From Chrysomallon squamiferum (Eukaryota > Mollusca > Gastropoda > Neomphalida > Peltospiridae): a stretch of 64,000 nt of DNA. Made by a program: the position numbers and the translations under genes. The DNA is taken from positions 16,542,476 to 16,606,475 of the forward strand of contig CM022665.1 of the NCBI GenBank assembly GCA_012295275.1, given 5' to 3'. Shown piece by piece: positions 61,553 through 64,000 of this stretch. Within the stretch, counting starts at the first letter, position 1. Each line of letters begins with the position of its first letter. The notes beneath the pieces were generated by a model. It was not told the DNA's origin. It ran no database searches and saw only the letters and a program-made list of their open reading frames with translations.

Positions 61553-62784
61553 CTTTTTCAGGGTATAATAGGAAATGAGTTAAAACACGACAATAATTTA
61601 GTTACACTGCATATTAATACAATTTGTCGTTTTTAAACGGTGAAGAAAACGCAGGGAATCGATTTCTCACTACTTTTTAGTTTCCAATTTTATGTCCAAT
61701 CTGTACAAGTGTGGAGTTAGAGAAGTTTAGGCTATTAGCTAACTTCTTACACGTTTCTAGCAATTAAAATTAATTTGTTTATTTCATAATTCACTCAGCT
61801 GTCATAAACAACACATCTATTAAGTTAAAAAAAAAAAAAAAAAAAAAAAAATCGGTTATTCTTTATTGAATTAACTGTCTTCCAAGACGGCATATGCCGT
61901 ACGCTAGCAAGCTAGCTAGATAGTTAGTGATCTCAGTCCAGCGAACCTTAGCTTATCCCTAGTTTCCATAACCGTTTCTAAAAAATTTACATTCAAAGAA
62001 ACAAAATCGTTGTATGATCATACTATTGTGTCATAACTAGAAACGCTCCACTGCCCCTTCAGCACTTTATAATCACAACGTCTATTTTGTTTTGATGTAA
62101 GCGACATGTGTTTTACACGTGAACTCGACATCTATCATCAAACATGTCAAGCTCATTTGCCAACAAAAATCTGCACGAGAAGTTCGTGAGTAACGGGAAT
62201 ACTCACGAACTGAATTTTCTTCGACTGATTACGTAAACGATAGTGTCGCCTCCTGGCACTGATTTAAGCTGTGCATGTAAGTTTTCTGTAGATTTTGGGA
62301 AGATTTCTACGTAGTTTCAACTTGTATCATCATTATCAAGGTCCTGCTCTTTCAACTGACAGATATAGACAAATGTTTCTTGTCTAGATGTTAATATGAA
62401 ATGGTGATAGTATCTAACGTAACCCTTTCGCCTTCAAATTCACTGCTTTTTGAATATTTATGTACCTTCTTTAAAAGCTTTCTCTTCCAATAAGCTGAGT
62501 ATATAGGTTATTGCCCTAGCATTTTACTACAGGTATACGACTGGTTGTCCGGAACCTCTTTTAGACCGGATAAAATTAGGTTTTGGACCAATGGTTCCGG
62601 AAAATCGACAACGTACAATATCACTTCAGTAGCTGTAATAAAAACTACTTCAAAAACTTTCAGATTATAACACCTCTGAAAGAATAACACCTCAGTGTAA
62701 TTATATTAGTATTAATGTCGTTAGAAATCATGATTTTGTAATGACGAAGAAGATAATGCTTCATCATTATTACTTTTGTTAATG
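61175..62784 (+). other. RASL11-like intron 2, proximal part: homopolymers and palindromes
   Basis: This has a T26 run (61527-61552), an A25 run (about 61827-61851), a perfect 14-bp palindrome ACGGCATATGCCGT (61887-61900) and a perfect 12-bp hairpin at 62181-62211. No exon is recognisable. Confidence 0.5.
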
Positions 62785-63542
62785 CAGTGGTACCTTGACT
62801 TACGAGTTTTCCGAGTTACGGCCGATTTGTTGCTTTGAGTGGCGAGCCAAAATCCGAGTTACGAGCGAGCTTCAAATACGCCGCCACTAGTTGACGCAAT
62901 GAACAACACAACAGCCGCCCAGCATCCCGCGTCTCGGTCGTTTACTTCACGTGGTTATCTAGCCGTGGAAGCATCTCTGTTGTGTTGTTCACGCGTTTTG
63001 TGCATTATTTTGCCAAATTTCCATGGTTCCTAAGAAAATGAGTGCAAAGGACAGTGCTGAGAGGAAGAAGCGGATGATGTCCATTGAATTAAAGTATGAA
63101 ATCACAGAAAAACACGAGCGAGGTGTGCATGTAGTCAACATGGCTAGGCAGTACGGGCTTAGTACTTCTACGATATGTACAATACTGAAGCAGAAGGAGT
63201 CGATAAAGGCTGTCACTCCAGCCACAGGCATTAAAATATTTTCTAAGCTGCGGACCTCTGTCCATGAAAAGATGGAGAAACCCTAACTCTGTACACTTTA
63301 CAAAACCAATTTATTTCTTTCTATTCTCTTTTATTTTGTTTTTATACAATATTTCTCGTTTATAAATACATTTTTCTTATTAAAAACAAGTTACAAAAAA
63401 TTGGGTTGGTTTTTTTGGGGGGGCTGGAACGGATTAATGGTATTTCAGTTAATTTCAGTTGGGACAATTGATTTTATATATGAGCAAACAGTTACGAGCT
63501 CGGCCACGGAACGAATTAAACTCGAAAGTCAAGGTACCACTG
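62785..63542 (+). mobile_element. Tigger/pogo-type element with truncated transposase (RASL11-like intron 2)
   Basis: Termini CAGTGGTACCTTGACTTACG and AAAGTCAAGGTACCACTG are inverted. The right flank is TA (63543-63544) and the left is TG, probably a mutated TA. At 758 bp it is far shorter than a full Tigger (about 2.4 kb). A frame at 63023-63286 (88 codons with stop) encodes only the CENP-B-type N-terminal helix-turn-helix (RRM-like KKRMMSIELKYEI, GVHVVNMARQYGLSTSTI). The DDE domain is absent, so it cannot move on its own. The copy at 29416-30094 belongs to the same family. Confidence 0.88.
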
Positions 63543-64000
63543 TATATCCTTTTTAAGTCTATACATTATTATACGGAAGAATGCACATAGCATGAGTTTA
63601 AACAAATAAATATTACATCTGAAGCCGTTGATAACTTAGATTAAATAACAAACTTCTATATATTTTGATTTATTTTAAAGAAAATCTGGTAAAACATTTC
63701 CTAAAGAAATGATGAAGTACTCACTCAGATGAAACTAGATATTGTATTTCATAAATTCTGGAGATTGATGCATGGAGGCCTACATTTTACTGCAATCTGA
63801 AAAACGGTAAAAAAATTATTATTTTTGGAAATACATTGCTCTCATTCTTATCACGTGAACGAGAACTGTATAAGATTACAATTTGTAAATAATAAAAACA
63901 GACACATAGCGATACTTGTTTTGACGGATGAACGGACAACTGGACGAGTTAATGAACAGATGCATTCGTATTACAGAGAAATACAGACACAGATAGACCG
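63543..64000. other. Window end, intronic, nothing recognised
   Basis: AT-rich sequence downstream of the Tigger element. No further GTPase exon, repeat family or reading frame could be supported. Confidence 0.5.

Overview
This is animal nuclear DNA: strongly AT-rich, with spliced genes, GT-AG introns, long introns and many simple-sequence repeats. The proteins are clear bilaterian orthologues. Short fragments at 30357, 38576 and 53484 resemble the core of a dispersed repeat I remember from many molluscan sequences, so a mollusc (perhaps a gastropod) is my best guess. That is an inference; no species can be named from the sequence alone.

Nine protein-coding loci can be supported. From left to right they are: the 5' part of ZC4H2 (minus, runs off the left edge); MSH2 (plus, 26 coding exons, complete, 936 aa); JAGN1 (minus, 2 exons, 189 aa); IRAK1BP1 (plus, 3 exons, 246 aa); a single-pass membrane protein with one SUEL galactose-binding lectin domain (minus, 5 exons, 350 aa); a 40-residue single-TM microprotein (plus); UBXN1 (plus, 11 coding exons, 341 aa); a ZDHHC22-like palmitoyltransferase (minus, one exon, 316 aa); and the first two exons of a RASL11-like small GTPase (plus, runs off the right edge). 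Exon phases were checked by hand and agree at every join.

The genes are mostly unrelated housekeeping or signalling functions: mismatch repair, secretory pathway, NF-kB-linked signalling, p97/ubiquitin handling, protein palmitoylation and Ras-like signalling. ZC4H2 and MSH2 are divergent, with start codons 354 bp apart; that gap holds a perfect CRE and an inverted pair of E2F-type sites beside MSH2. JAGN1 and IRAK1BP1 are also divergent. MSH2/JAGN1 and UBXN1/ZDHHC22-like are convergent.

Introns and intergenic DNA carry most of the unusual structure: a foldback MITE with TTA duplications (859-1653), a hAT-like MITE with a perfect 8-bp duplication (5313-5629), two copies of an unclassified ~1.1-kb repeat about 40 kb apart (2833-3903 and 42916-44086), two deleted Tigger/pogo elements (29416-30094 and 62785-63542), eroded tRNA-like SINE heads, several minisatellites, perfect hairpins and long microsatellites. 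I did not find an undescribed multi-gene system. The best leads are the 40-aa microprotein upstream of UBXN1, the SUEL membrane protein with a predicted GC-AG intron, and the unclassified repeat pair.
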